DNA of 64,000 nucleotides from assembly GCA_018266875.1 (NCBI GenBank), contig JAFDZR010000005.1, positions 50,525-114,524 on the forward strand. Reading direction: 5' to 3'. Position 1 is the stretch's first letter. Every line of letters starts with the position of its first letter. The DNA is from Bacteroidota bacterium (GTDB lineage Bacteria > Bacteroidota > Ignavibacteria > Tepidaquicellales > Tepidaquicellaceae). Of this stretch, positions 9,196 to 17,238 are shown one piece after another. Made by a program: the position numbers and the translations under genes. Below the pieces are notes generated by a model, which was not told the origin of the DNA, ran no database searches, and saw only the letters and a program-made list of their open reading frames with translations.

Positions 9196-10314
9196 TCATT
9201 TAATGTTAATATATGGATCAGCATTTTTTTCCCTGGTAAGAATTGTATTATCCCTTACTGTCGAAGGTTCATCCGACGGCAGACTATAATAGGGATCTCC
9301 TTTGTTGAACCCTTTTGAAATAAGCTGCACTTCCCCGCTGCTGAGGATATTGATAACTGAATATCCGAAGAATTCTGCGGGTCCTGAACTGCCGCCGTTG
9401 CCCGCTACGATCTGATATGTTCCCTCGTCACCCGGCTGCATTCTCTGATAATCATGCACATGAGCTGAAAGCATTGCCGTAACTTTATATTCGTTAAGTA
9501 CCGGCCATAATACCGGACCTTCGGGCAGACCGTCATGACCGGTGCTGGCAGAGTCATTTGCGTAATACGGCTTATGTCCCAGTACAAAAATGTGCTCGAT
9601 TTCAGGGTCGTTATTGTATTCCTTTATTTTCTCAGTGATCCAACCTGTCGGTATCTTCCCTTCATAACCATAAGGATTGATAAAAGTCGGATCATTGTAA
9701 GTATCAGTGTTCATAACAACAAAAGCAGTTTTATGACGGACAAAAGAAAAAGTCATCTGATCAATTACACTGTCAGGACCGTTAACTTTATCCCTGTCAC
9801 GTGGAATAAACTCTCCGACATTTTTCATCCAAATTTCTGTTGCTCCTTTTAAAGGCCATTCATCATGTCCTTTGATATTATTATCTTTGTAGTAGAGCAT
9901 TTCGTGATTTCCGGGAACTGCAACAAGTTCAATACCGGATTCACTTATACCGCTGAAAGATCTGTCGTCAAAAAGTCCGACCCATGCTTTCAGCTGAGAA
10001 TTGAGCTCAGCAGTGTCTGACTGACCGAGTACAAGATCTCCGAGAAAAAAGAACAGATCCGGTTTTCTTTTCATTTCAGCGATCTCATTCAGTATTTTCT
10101 TAAGAACGGCTGTATTTGCAGTTGAAGAGTCTGTAGCTGCAGGATTGTACTGATCTTCTTTTTCGACCCGGTTACATCCGAAAAATACAAAGCTGAATAC
10201 AACGGAATCCTTATTATCGTTTTTTGGATAATCTTCAGAACAAACTCCGGAGTATGATTCGGAGGCGGAAAAAACAATTACGGCTGCTGATAAAAAACAA
10301 AGAAATTTTTTCAT
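9196..10314 (-). CDS. Secreted calcineurin-like metallophosphoesterase
   Basis: 372 residues with a signal peptide (about 1-22). Metallophosphoesterase boxes are present in order: L-G-D (91-93), G-N-H-E, G-H-K-P and H-V-H-D-Y-Q-R. The usual first box (D-x-H near the N-terminus) is replaced by F-F-G-C-N-R (44-49), so one metal ligand may differ from the classic site. The enzyme should hydrolyse phosphomonoesters or diesters outside the cytoplasm; the substrate is unknown. Upstream, 145 bp separates it from the DUF4199 gene, so it may be transcribed alone. Confidence 0.85.
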   Translation of the reverse strand: MKKFLCFLSAAVIVFSASESYSGVCSEDYPKNDNKDSVVFSFVFFGCNRVEKEDQYNPAATDSSTANTAVLKKILNEIAEMKRKPDLFFFLGDLVLGQSDTAELNSQLKAWVGLFDDRSFSGISESGIELVAVPGNHEMLYYKDNNIKGHDEWPLKGATEIWMKNVGEFIPRDRDKVNGPDSVIDQMTFSFVRHKTAFVVMNTDTYNDPTFINPYGYEGKIPTGWITEKIKEYNNDPEIEHIFVLGHKPYYANDSASTGHDGLPEGPVLWPVLNEYKVTAMLSAHVHDYQRMQPGDEGTYQIVAGNGGSSGPAEFFGYSVINILSSGEVQLISKGFNKGDPYYSLPSDEPSTVRDNTILTREKNADPYINIK

Positions 10315-10459
10315 GTTAAAAAATAAATCATAAAGTTAAAAAAAAAATTATTCGGATCGAAAAATGAAATTACCGAAAAACATTAATTAGAAAGCCGGTA
10401 TACTTTATTTTTTTCAAAGAATCAGGATCCCTGAACGTTCACAAAAATCTGCCCGGAAA

Positions 10460-10951
10460 TCACTGCTTTGTTTTCTTTCCGGTTTTTATGAAAAATGCTA
10501 CGACAGCGGTTGTTATAATTCCCATTACCGGAGTCCCGATCAGAACCTGGATGATATAACTTTTCAGATTAAAATAATTTTCCGCATCCGCCTGAGTCAT
10601 TTTTCCTTCCTTCACGGCATAGCTGATCATGTTTGTAAAAAAATCAGGAGTAATAAATTCTGAAATAATGTACTGAGATAGGGGACTGAAAATGGTAACG
10701 ATCAAAGTAATAATGAGACCGGAAATAAATCCCTGTTTATAAGTCATCTGAGCGTTGTAAAAATTTTCCCTTTTGTCCTTTAAGGCAAGGATATAAATGA
10801 TCACGGCAGGTATGGCAACTAAATTTGTATAGACAGGATGATATTCAATATTTTTATCATGAAGACCCGCCAGTTTTTCCAGGACCATCCAAAGAAGCAT
10901 CATTATTATAAAAATGAATGCCCATTTGATTTCGATTTTAAAATTTTTCAT
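10460..10951 (-). CDS. DUF4199 family membrane protein
   Basis: 163 residues with four predicted membrane segments (about 9-28, 43-60, 75-97 and 128-156). The layout, including an N-terminal K-I-E-I-K-W-A and a loop between helices 3 and 4, fits the DUF4199 family, which is common in Bacteroidota and has no known role. It is followed 54 nt downstream on the same strand by no close partner; the upstream neighbour is the SRPBCC gene. Confidence 0.75.
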   Translation of the reverse strand: MKNFKIEIKWAFIFIIMMLLWMVLEKLAGLHDKNIEYHPVYTNLVAIPAVIIYILALKDKRENFYNAQMTYKQGFISGLIITLIVTIFSPLSQYIISEFITPDFFTNMISYAVKEGKMTQADAENYFNLKSYIIQVLIGTPVMGIITTAVVAFFIKTGKKTKQ

Positions 10952-11005
10952 AATGAAATATTTTTTTTATTTATAAAAATATTTAAAATAAATCATTAAA
11001 CAAAA

Positions 11006-11425
11006 TTACCCTGCTGTGCTTTCCATCTCATCAAGAATTTCCGTCCATGCAAGTTTTTTTGCTGAAGCGGCTTCTTCGTTTGATATGTTTCTGTGTTCAA
11101 GGGTCAGAGTGCACATATCGTCATTCTGAAGTAAGGATATTTTTAATGCCGTATTTGATTCCGGCGGCCGGTTGAATCCTTCCACGTTCCAGTCAAGGAT
11201 TAATTCATTATCGGAAATTTTTACAAAGCTTCCGAAGATCTTTCCTCTGCTTCTGAATATTAAATTAAATTCACCTTCTTCATGGAAGTCAAAATTGATT
11301 TCATCAGCGCCTGTGAGTTTAAACACAGTTCCGTCCCTGAATAGATTCATTATGACATCTTTATCTGAATTGCAGGTTTTATGCAAAAAGACTTCGTAAG
11401 GTCCTTTGTTTTTTTTGTGTTTCAT
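11006..11425 (-). CDS. SRPBCC (AHSA1/START-like) domain protein
   Basis: 139 residues, soluble. The pattern of a helix followed by long beta strands, a W-N-V-E-G-F-N-R-P strand near the middle and an amphipathic C-terminal helix (A-W-T-E-I-L-D-E-M) is typical of the SRPBCC hydrophobic-pocket fold as found in AHSA1-like proteins. These bind hydrophobic ligands or assist Hsp90; no specific ligand can be predicted. It lies 43 nt downstream of the hemerythrin gene, in a row of small minus-strand genes that probably share transcripts. Confidence 0.6.
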   Translation of the reverse strand: MKHKKNKGPYEVFLHKTCNSDKDVIMNLFRDGTVFKLTGADEINFDFHEEGEFNLIFRSRGKIFGSFVKISDNELILDWNVEGFNRPPESNTALKISLLQNDDMCTLTLEHRNISNEEAASAKKLAWTEILDEMESTAG

Positions 11426-11468
11426 CTGATGAAGTTAATGGATATTAATTTACTGCAAATAAAACAGA

Positions 11469-11927
11469 TCAAACCCAGAACTGATCGTAAAGATTGTCAG
11501 CGAATCTCAAATCGGGATGCGAACTTTTAATCACATCAAGCTGCTGCGGGGATGCTGACTTTTGAATATCATTAAATAAAATTCTTTCTTCAAACCGTAT
11601 GTGATTTTCAAGATCGATGGAAAGTTTCCTTAATGATCCTTCTGCATCATTGTCATCCGTAAAAAGTTTTCTGAGATTCTCATGCTCCTCTAAAGCCCGT
11701 CCGATTAGTTCGTTCGCCGTTCCCAAAACGGGGAATACGTATTTCTCTTCGATCTCAAAATGTTTTAAAATATAGTTCTGATAAAACCAGTCGGCGTAAG
11801 TTTTGATTCTTTCGGTTGAAACTCCTTTTGAAAAACCGGTCCTGATTTTCCAGCACAGCAGCAGACCGTGATGATGATCTCTGCTCAGAGGCTGAAGTGA
11901 AGGATTACGTTTTATAGGTTCAGACAT
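11469..11927 (-). CDS. Hemerythrin-like domain protein
   Basis: 152 residues forming a predicted four-helix bundle with the iron-binding pattern of the family: H-x-x-H-H near residues 18-20 in the first helix, H-F-E-I-E-E in the second (56-61), E-E-H-E-N in the third, and H-I-R-F-E-E in the fourth. Such proteins hold a non-haem di-iron site and sense or buffer O2, NO or peroxide, or repair iron clusters. It is flanked by a cupin gene and an SRPBCC gene on the same strand. Confidence 0.85.
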   Translation of the reverse strand: MSEPIKRNPSLQPLSRDHHHGLLLCWKIRTGFSKGVSTERIKTYADWFYQNYILKHFEIEEKYVFPVLGTANELIGRALEEHENLRKLFTDDNDAEGSLRKLSIDLENHIRFEERILFNDIQKSASPQQLDVIKSSHPDLRFADNLYDQFWV

Positions 11928-11978
11928 TGTGATTAATAATTATTCATAATTTAAAACTAAATGTATTTGGTACAGTAT

Positions 11979-12326
11979 TCAGGATTTTATCATGATCAGA
12001 AGCATCTTGAACCTGCTTACAGACTGCACCGAATGTGGTTTGCCTGCAGGCAGAATAATTATTTCCCCTTTTTTCAAAATCTGAGCTTCGGATTCAATGC
12101 TTACTTCCGCTTCACCGTCTGCAATAAAGACCATTGCGTCAAAAGGAGCGGTATGTTCGCTAAGTCCCTGACCCTTGTCAAAAGCGAACATCGTAACAGT
12201 GCCGCTTTTTTTGTTTATAAGGGTTTTACTGACCACTGAGTTATCCTGATAATTTATAAGTTCGTCAAGATTATTTTTCAAGGAAAGATTCAGCATGGAT
12301 GAAAGATTTTTTTCCTGAATTGACAT
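11979..12326 (-). CDS. Small cupin-domain protein
   Basis: 115 residues forming one cupin barrel. The conserved motif 1 region (H-T-A-P-F-D-A-M-V-F-I-A-D-G-E-A) and motif 2 region (L-P-A-G-K-P-H-S-V) are present. Histidines in both motifs could bind a metal. The function could be a small oxygenase, isomerase or sensor; no substrate can be named. The hemerythrin gene begins 52 nt downstream on the same strand. Confidence 0.75.
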   Translation of the reverse strand: MSIQEKNLSSMLNLSLKNNLDELINYQDNSVVSKTLINKKSGTVTMFAFDKGQGLSEHTAPFDAMVFIADGEAEVSIESEAQILKKGEIIILPAGKPHSVQSVSRFKMLLIMIKS

Positions 12327-12418
12327 AGTATATGGTTTTTTAATTTAACAAAAGTGATTTAAAGTTTTACACGGAAGCGGTTTCTATTCGCATTTATCTT
12401 AAAATATCAAAAAAATAA

Positions 12419-13108
12419 TTAAGGCGCTAATCTCTGCCTGATCCAGATATTTTTTTCATTGAGGATGTACTGAATTCTGTCATGAAGACGGTTGGCTCTT
12501 CCCTGCCAGAATTCAATGCTGGCAGGAGAAAGGCAGAATCCTCCCCAGTTATCAGGTCTTGGTATCTGCCTGTCTTGAAATTCTTTTTCAAGTTCGGTTA
12601 CTTTTTTTTCGAGGAAATCCCTGTCAGGAATAATCCTGCTCTGAGCCGAAGCTACTGCGCTTAACTGACTTCCTCTTGGACGGCTGTGAAAATACTTATC
12701 GGATTCTTCCGCAGATATTTTCTGAACGGTTCCTTCAATTCTTACCTGCCTGTAAAGTTCATGCCAGAGAAAGGTGAGGGCGGCGTATTTATTTTCAGCC
12801 AGCTCTGATCCTTTTCTGCTGTCATAATTAGTATAAAAAACAAAACCATTTTCATCAAATCCCTTCAGCAGAACGATCCTGCCTGAAGGTTTACAGTCAT
12901 TTGAAACTGTGGAAAGATTCATGATGTTCGGTTCCGGAATTTTATTTTTTACGGATTCATTAAACCATTTCTCAAACTGATCAATCGGATCGTCATCCAA
13001 TTCATTTTCACTGATACCTTTCGACAGATATTCATTTCTGAAATTTGCGACCAGCTGACGGATGGATTTATTCCGGACCTGACCTTTTATATCTTTAAAA
13101 AAACTCAT
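12419..13108 (-). CDS. pdxH: Pyridoxamine 5'-phosphate oxidase
   Basis: 229 residues, normal length. It oxidises pyridoxamine or pyridoxine 5'-phosphate to pyridoxal 5'-phosphate with FMN and O2 (EC 1.4.3.5), the last step of vitamin B6 salvage. It shows the P-I-D-Q-F-E-K-W substrate segment (41-48), the FMN-binding stretch S-G-R-I-V-L-L-K (75-82), S-R-P-R-G-S-Q-L-S (142-150) and the family signature E-F-W-Q-G-x4-L-H-D-R (199-211). The use of O2 suggests that the organism meets oxygen at least some of the time. Confidence 0.96.
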   Translation of the reverse strand: MSFFKDIKGQVRNKSIRQLVANFRNEYLSKGISENELDDDPIDQFEKWFNESVKNKIPEPNIMNLSTVSNDCKPSGRIVLLKGFDENGFVFYTNYDSRKGSELAENKYAALTFLWHELYRQVRIEGTVQKISAEESDKYFHSRPRGSQLSAVASAQSRIIPDRDFLEKKVTELEKEFQDRQIPRPDNWGGFCLSPASIEFWQGRANRLHDRIQYILNEKNIWIRQRLAP

Positions 13109-13170
13109 CCTGTCTTATTAATTTGTTATCATAAAATTAGAAATCTTTATAACATTTGAAACTCAAATTA

Positions 13171-13755
13171 TTACTGCTGTTCCGGTCTGAATATGAAGCA
13201 GCCGATTTTTGAAGGATGATCCTGAACAAAATTTCCGCTTCCTTCCCTGCGCAGCTTATTTATGATCATGAAATCCCCGCCGGCGCTGAATATCATGAAC
13301 ATTCCGAAAACAAACAATACTATATTCCCCGTGATTATTGAAACTATGGCAGGAAGTACGCCGAGTATGATACCCGGCATTGCCGCACCGGCAATATAAT
13401 GTTTTACCGTCAGCGGTTCGGTGCAGTGACAATAAGGTGTGAGAAATTTCCAGGCAACTCCGTACCTAATTGATTTTAGCCCGCCTTCAGCGAATGCACC
13501 CCATGTAAATCCGTGCAGTAATTCATGTGCCACTATTGCAGACATTATTACTGCTATTACAGCAGGCGTACTCCAGCCGCCGGGAAATGAAATTGAATTA
13601 TGAAAAGCATCTTTTGAAAATGTATCACTCCATAACATATAATAAGGAATTCCGAAAATGACGGCTGAAGGTAAAAAATAAACAAAAACAAGAAGCTGCG
13701 CCTTCATCATACCTACGGTTAATTCTTCTTTTTTGTATTTAGTTAAGTCAGTCAA
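13171..13755 (-). CDS. DUF3267 family membrane zincin-like protein
   Basis: 194 residues with four or so membrane segments. A zinc-protease-like H-E-L-L-H box lies at 77-81 in a membrane helix, followed by a second hydrophobic region and a short tail. The arrangement matches the DUF3267 family of putative intramembrane metallopeptidases. A cluster Y-C-H-C (108-111) may add metal ligands. The substrate is unknown. It precedes no close partner; pdxH is upstream on the same strand at 62 nt. Confidence 0.75.
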   Translation of the reverse strand: MTDLTKYKKEELTVGMMKAQLLVFVYFLPSAVIFGIPYYMLWSDTFSKDAFHNSISFPGGWSTPAVIAVIMSAIVAHELLHGFTWGAFAEGGLKSIRYGVAWKFLTPYCHCTEPLTVKHYIAGAAMPGIILGVLPAIVSIITGNIVLFVFGMFMIFSAGGDFMIINKLRREGSGNFVQDHPSKIGCFIFRPEQQ

Positions 13756-13848
13756 AATTTATTTTGTCCGGAAATTTCGGGGGAATTAAATTCAAAAATT
13801 AATTAAAAAATTTAATTTTAAAATACGTTTTCTAATTCTAAATATAAA

Positions 13849-13882
13849 TAAAAAAGTCTGCAGATAATCTGATCCGCAGACT
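13849..13882 (-). terminator. Rho-independent terminator after the beta-propeller gene
   Basis: AGTCTGC (13855-13861) pairs with GCAGACT (13876-13882). On the minus strand the hairpin is followed by a run of six U. It lies 45 nt past the stop codon of the propeller gene and should end its transcript. Confidence 0.8.
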
Positions 13883-13926
13883 GAATAGTTTCAGCTTTTA
13901 CTTTAAAAACAATTGCTGATACAATT

Positions 13927-15084
13927 TTATTTTAATAACGTCATACGCTTTGTCAGTGAAAAATCTCCTGATTCAAGTTTGTAAAAATAAACTCCGCTTG
14001 ATAAATTCCCGCCGTCGAATTCAACCTCATATTTTCCTGGTGAAAGTTTTTGATTTACGAGCTCGGAAATCTCTTTTCCTGTTGCATCATAGACTGTCAT
14101 CCGAACAGGACTTGAATTATCTGATAAATTTCCTGATGAGATTTCAAATCTGATTTTTGTAACGGGGTTAAAAGGGTTTGGGTAATTCTGATGAAGTTCA
14201 AAACCGTTTGGAAGAACAGAGCTTATATTGGTTATCCCTGTAGATATGCCGGAAATCAATCTTAAAGATCTTGCATTAAAATCAGATATAAATAAAGAAT
14301 CACCACCGAGTGAAGCTACTATTCCGTTTGGAGCGTCAAAAGTAGCTGAAAGTGAGCTGCCGTTAGTCTGTCCGGTTGCGCCGGTTCCCGCAAGTATACT
14401 TGTTACTCCGGATAATGAAGTTTTATAAATTTTATTAGTGCTAAATCCAGTCGAATAAACATATCCGTTTGAATATTCAATAAATCCAACTATTCCCGGA
14501 ATATCGGCCAGCTGTGTAAATACTCCTGCAGAGTTCACAGAAAAGATCTTCCCGTCAGTAAAATTTGCAATGATCAGATTTTCATTATCATCCATTGTCA
14601 AACCGACAGGATCATTCATGCCGTTACCGGAATAAAGAGTTGAATATGCTCCTGTTGAATCCGCAAGATAAATAACGTCTGTCTGATAACTGGAAATATA
14701 CATTTTACCATCACTGCGGAATAACACAACAGACGGAAGAGGAATTGAATTAATAAATATTTCAACTGCGCCTGAAGGTGATACTCTGTAAATTTTTCCG
14801 TTATTGACATTACTCGGGACATATAAATATCCGTCTGGACCAATATCAGAACCGTTAGGAGTTGGGATACCGCTTGCGAAAATACTTGTTTGTCCGTCAG
14901 GTGTGATTTTTGTTACAGTGGAGCCAATGTATCTTGAAGCATAAATATTTCCGCTGACATCCATGGTTAACCCGTCGTCAAATGTAGAAGGACCGGGGAT
15001 ATATGTTGCAACATTTTGAGAATGCAAAATACCGTTTATTAAAAATCCGGTAAGTATAAATATTACTGCAGTAAAATTTTTCAT
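13927..15084 (-). CDS. Secreted NHL/SMP-30-like beta-propeller with T9SS domain
   Basis: 385 residues: signal peptide (1-22), a six-bladed propeller-like region (about 23-285) with repeated D-G-x-L-Y/I-x-x-S units typical of NHL or SMP-30 families, and a T9SS type A sorting domain (about 296-385). No catalytic residues stand out, so a ligand-binding or lactonase-like role is possible. The start codon lies 24 nt downstream of the tetR-family gene, so the regulator and this gene are probably one transcript and the protein may be a target of that regulator. Confidence 0.75.
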   Translation of the reverse strand: MKNFTAVIFILTGFLINGILHSQNVATYIPGPSTFDDGLTMDVSGNIYASRYIGSTVTKITPDGQTSIFASGIPTPNGSDIGPDGYLYVPSNVNNGKIYRVSPSGAVEIFINSIPLPSVVLFRSDGKMYISSYQTDVIYLADSTGAYSTLYSGNGMNDPVGLTMDDNENLIIANFTDGKIFSVNSAGVFTQLADIPGIVGFIEYSNGYVYSTGFSTNKIYKTSLSGVTSILAGTGATGQTNGSSLSATFDAPNGIVASLGGDSLFISDFNARSLRLISGISTGITNISSVLPNGFELHQNYPNPFNPVTKIRFEISSGNLSDNSSPVRMTVYDATGKEISELVNQKLSPGKYEVEFDGGNLSSGVYFYKLESGDFSLTKRMTLLK

Positions 15085-15108
15085 GATATTTTTTTTATTT
15101 AATAAATT

Positions 15109-15774
15109 TTAATATTCTGATAATTCGGGTAATAACTTTTTAGATAACTTTCTATGGTCTCTGGTGTTTAAAGCACCTTTTTCAGTTGAAATAATTTTAA
15201 AGTAATTATCCATTATTTCCTGAATATTCTTTAACTTTTCAAAAAATGCTTTATTAATATCATACTTGATATAAGTACCTGTCAATATGAGATTTATTGT
15301 AATGGCGGAAATTACTTCATCAACCTCTACTCTTATTTCACCTTCTTTTTTAGCCAGTCTTAAAAGTTCTTCAATTTTATCTGTAAACGACATTGCATAA
15401 GGCTGACTCTTTCTATTCCTGTAATGATTTAAGATCTCTGATTTTAACCGAAAAAGATTAGCCGTTTTTTTCTTGTTTTTGAACTCAGGAATATATGCGT
15501 AAGTAAAAAACTTTATTTTCATTAAAGGAGATACTTCTGCACTTAAAATATTTGGAATGTAATCAATGGCTTCTTTGTCATAAAGATCAATTATATCATC
15601 AAGTATTGTACTCTTATCCTTGAAATGCCAGTATATTGCGCCTTTAGTAACTCCGGCTTTTTCAGCAATAGAATCGAGAGAAGTACTTTCATAACCTTTT
15701 TCTATGAATAGAGATACTGCACATTTCAATATCTTTTTCCTTGTCTTTACAGCTTCTTCTTTGGTTCGTTTCAT
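15109..15774 (-). CDS. TetR/AcrR family transcriptional regulator
   Basis: 221 residues. The N-terminal helix-turn-helix domain (about 10-56) has the full family pattern: R-K-K-I-L-x-x-A-x-x-L-F-I-E-K-G-Y-E-S-T-S, then I-A-E-K-A-G-V-T-K-G-A-I-Y-W-H-F-K-D-K. The C-terminal part is helical and resembles the ligand-binding domain of AcrR/TtgR-type drug-sensing repressors. A strong palindromic operator lies 15 nt upstream of its start, so it should repress itself. No efflux pump is nearby; the downstream co-transcribed gene encodes a secreted propeller protein. Confidence 0.92.
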   Translation of the reverse strand: MKRTKEEAVKTRKKILKCAVSLFIEKGYESTSLDSIAEKAGVTKGAIYWHFKDKSTILDDIIDLYDKEAIDYIPNILSAEVSPLMKIKFFTYAYIPEFKNKKKTANLFRLKSEILNHYRNRKSQPYAMSFTDKIEELLRLAKKEGEIRVEVDEVISAITINLILTGTYIKYDINKAFFEKLKNIQEIMDNYFKIISTEKGALNTRDHRKLSKKLLPELSEY

Positions 15775-15789
15775 TTGTTAAAAATTTTA

Positions 15790-15808
15790 TACATACCGTT
15801 AGTATGTA
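15790..15808. promoter_or_regulatory. TetR-family operator
   Basis: The 19-bp sequence TACATACCGTTAGTATGTA has perfect 7-bp arms around a 5-bp centre. It ends 16 bp upstream of the TetR-family start codon. The outer TACATAC/GTATGTA arms are the same as those of the E. coli AcrR operator, which supports autoregulation. Confidence 0.75.
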
Positions 15809-15922
15809 AAACTGCGCAAAATAATTTTCATATGCAATGGATATTTTAAAAAAATTAAAATAAAGCAGAAGTGAAAAAGAAGCCGGCGATTACCGGATTA
15901 TTAATTAATATTTCGGAAGCTG

Positions 15923-17167
15923 TTATTTTATCAGAACCATTTTTTTCTGAACTGCAATATCTCCTGATCTGAATTCATAAAAGTAAACTCCGCCCGGCAG
16001 ATCCGATGCGTTGAATTTTGTAATGTAGCTTCCGGCAGATAAGTTTTCCTTTAAAAGTGTTTTTATTTCCCGGCCGTTCAAATCATAAATTTTGAGTGAT
16101 ATAAATGCGGATTTTTCAAGATCGAATTTTATGCTTGTCTCCGGATTGAACGGGTTTGGATAATTCTGATACAGTTCAAAGTTAATATGACTGTTATGAT
16201 TTGAAATACCGACCGGAAGATATTGCGTTACCGGTTCAGTGATAACTACATGACCGCCGGGCGGAATATTTCCCGGCACTACTTCTCCGTAATATGTCTT
16301 TCCTATAATGTACGGATATACGGGATTTCCCAGAGAATCAACAGTTATGAAATAAGCATATGTGCCGTTTGGATATTCAGGAGTGACGCAGAATCTTCCG
16401 TTATGCTCATCGAGATCCGTACCGCTGCCGCTGAGTTCATAATCCTCTACAAAACACCCGAGAGGATACTGAGTGCTAACGTTCGGTCCCCACTGATTCT
16501 GCTGAAGCACAGTGCCGTCGGGAAGTGTGGTTCTTACAGAAATATTTCTCTTCACGAATCCGCTGATCATTCTTCTTATTCCGCCGCTTCCGTTTGTTCC
16601 GGAATATGCATAAGGACCATAGAGCGGAAATCCGTCAAACATATATCCAAGCAGCGGAGAATGAAGGACCGGATCGGGAGTATAAAGGTATTTCATGTTT
16701 ATATGGTAATGATAAACTCCTCCGGGAGCAGGGTGTCCGCCGGATGTGTCAAAACTAACTGCTTCAAAATACTGCGCTACTCTGTGCCAGATGTTCTGAT
16801 TATTGTATGACATTGCATCGCCTGAATTAAACAGAACCACTCCGTTTATCAGAACTCCTATCTGACCGTTTCCAGCCGCCAAAGGAGTCGGATCTGCAAC
16901 CGGAAATCTTGTGATCTTGAATGACCAGTTCTGATTTGTCGGAATATTCGGATTCATAGCCCACGGACCGATCGGATAAGAAGGAATTCCTGTGGATTTC
17001 ACATAAGTATAATTGTCAGAAAAAAATACCTGCTGTACATCAGCCGGAATTCCGTTGTATCCGGTAATACCGTTTATGTTCTGTCTCCAGGAATATATCT
17101 CCGGAGTTATCTGAGCGTTCAGCATAACTGAAGAGAGCAGCATTATTGATAAAATTATTTTTTTCAT
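15923..17167 (-). CDS. Secreted YHYH-domain protein with T9SS domain
   Basis: 414 residues: signal peptide (1-18), a YHYH domain (about 20-300) and a T9SS type A sorting domain (about 328-414). The namesake Y-H-Y-H lies at 152-155, preceded by G-G-H-P-A-P-G-G and followed by D-G-F-P-L-Y-G-P-Y-A-Y; the conserved histidines suggest a metal site. The family is found in secreted and lectin-associated proteins, and its role is not known. It is a tandem paralogue of the next gene upstream, nearly identical in the order of motifs over 300 residues but with a different C-terminal module. Confidence 0.8.
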   Translation of the reverse strand: MKKIILSIMLLSSVMLNAQITPEIYSWRQNINGITGYNGIPADVQQVFFSDNYTYVKSTGIPSYPIGPWAMNPNIPTNQNWSFKITRFPVADPTPLAAGNGQIGVLINGVVLFNSGDAMSYNNQNIWHRVAQYFEAVSFDTSGGHPAPGGVYHYHINMKYLYTPDPVLHSPLLGYMFDGFPLYGPYAYSGTNGSGGIRRMISGFVKRNISVRTTLPDGTVLQQNQWGPNVSTQYPLGCFVEDYELSGSGTDLDEHNGRFCVTPEYPNGTYAYFITVDSLGNPVYPYIIGKTYYGEVVPGNIPPGGHVVITEPVTQYLPVGISNHNSHINFELYQNYPNPFNPETSIKFDLEKSAFISLKIYDLNGREIKTLLKENLSAGSYITKFNASDLPGGVYFYEFRSGDIAVQKKMVLIK

Positions 17168-17238
17168 TTGTCTGATTTTTTTATTTGAAAATTGTTACTC
17201 GGAATAATCTGAATACTCACAGAATTATTTTTTTAAAA

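Noticed and set aside
9085..9318. A 77-codon plus-strand frame crossing the end of the phosphoesterase gene
   Set aside because: It overlaps the well-supported minus-strand gene and has no recognisable features.
16223..16810. A 195-codon plus-strand frame opposite the first YHYH gene
   Set aside because: Antisense shadow of a clear gene; low-complexity translation with many Ser, Arg and Ile and no family features.
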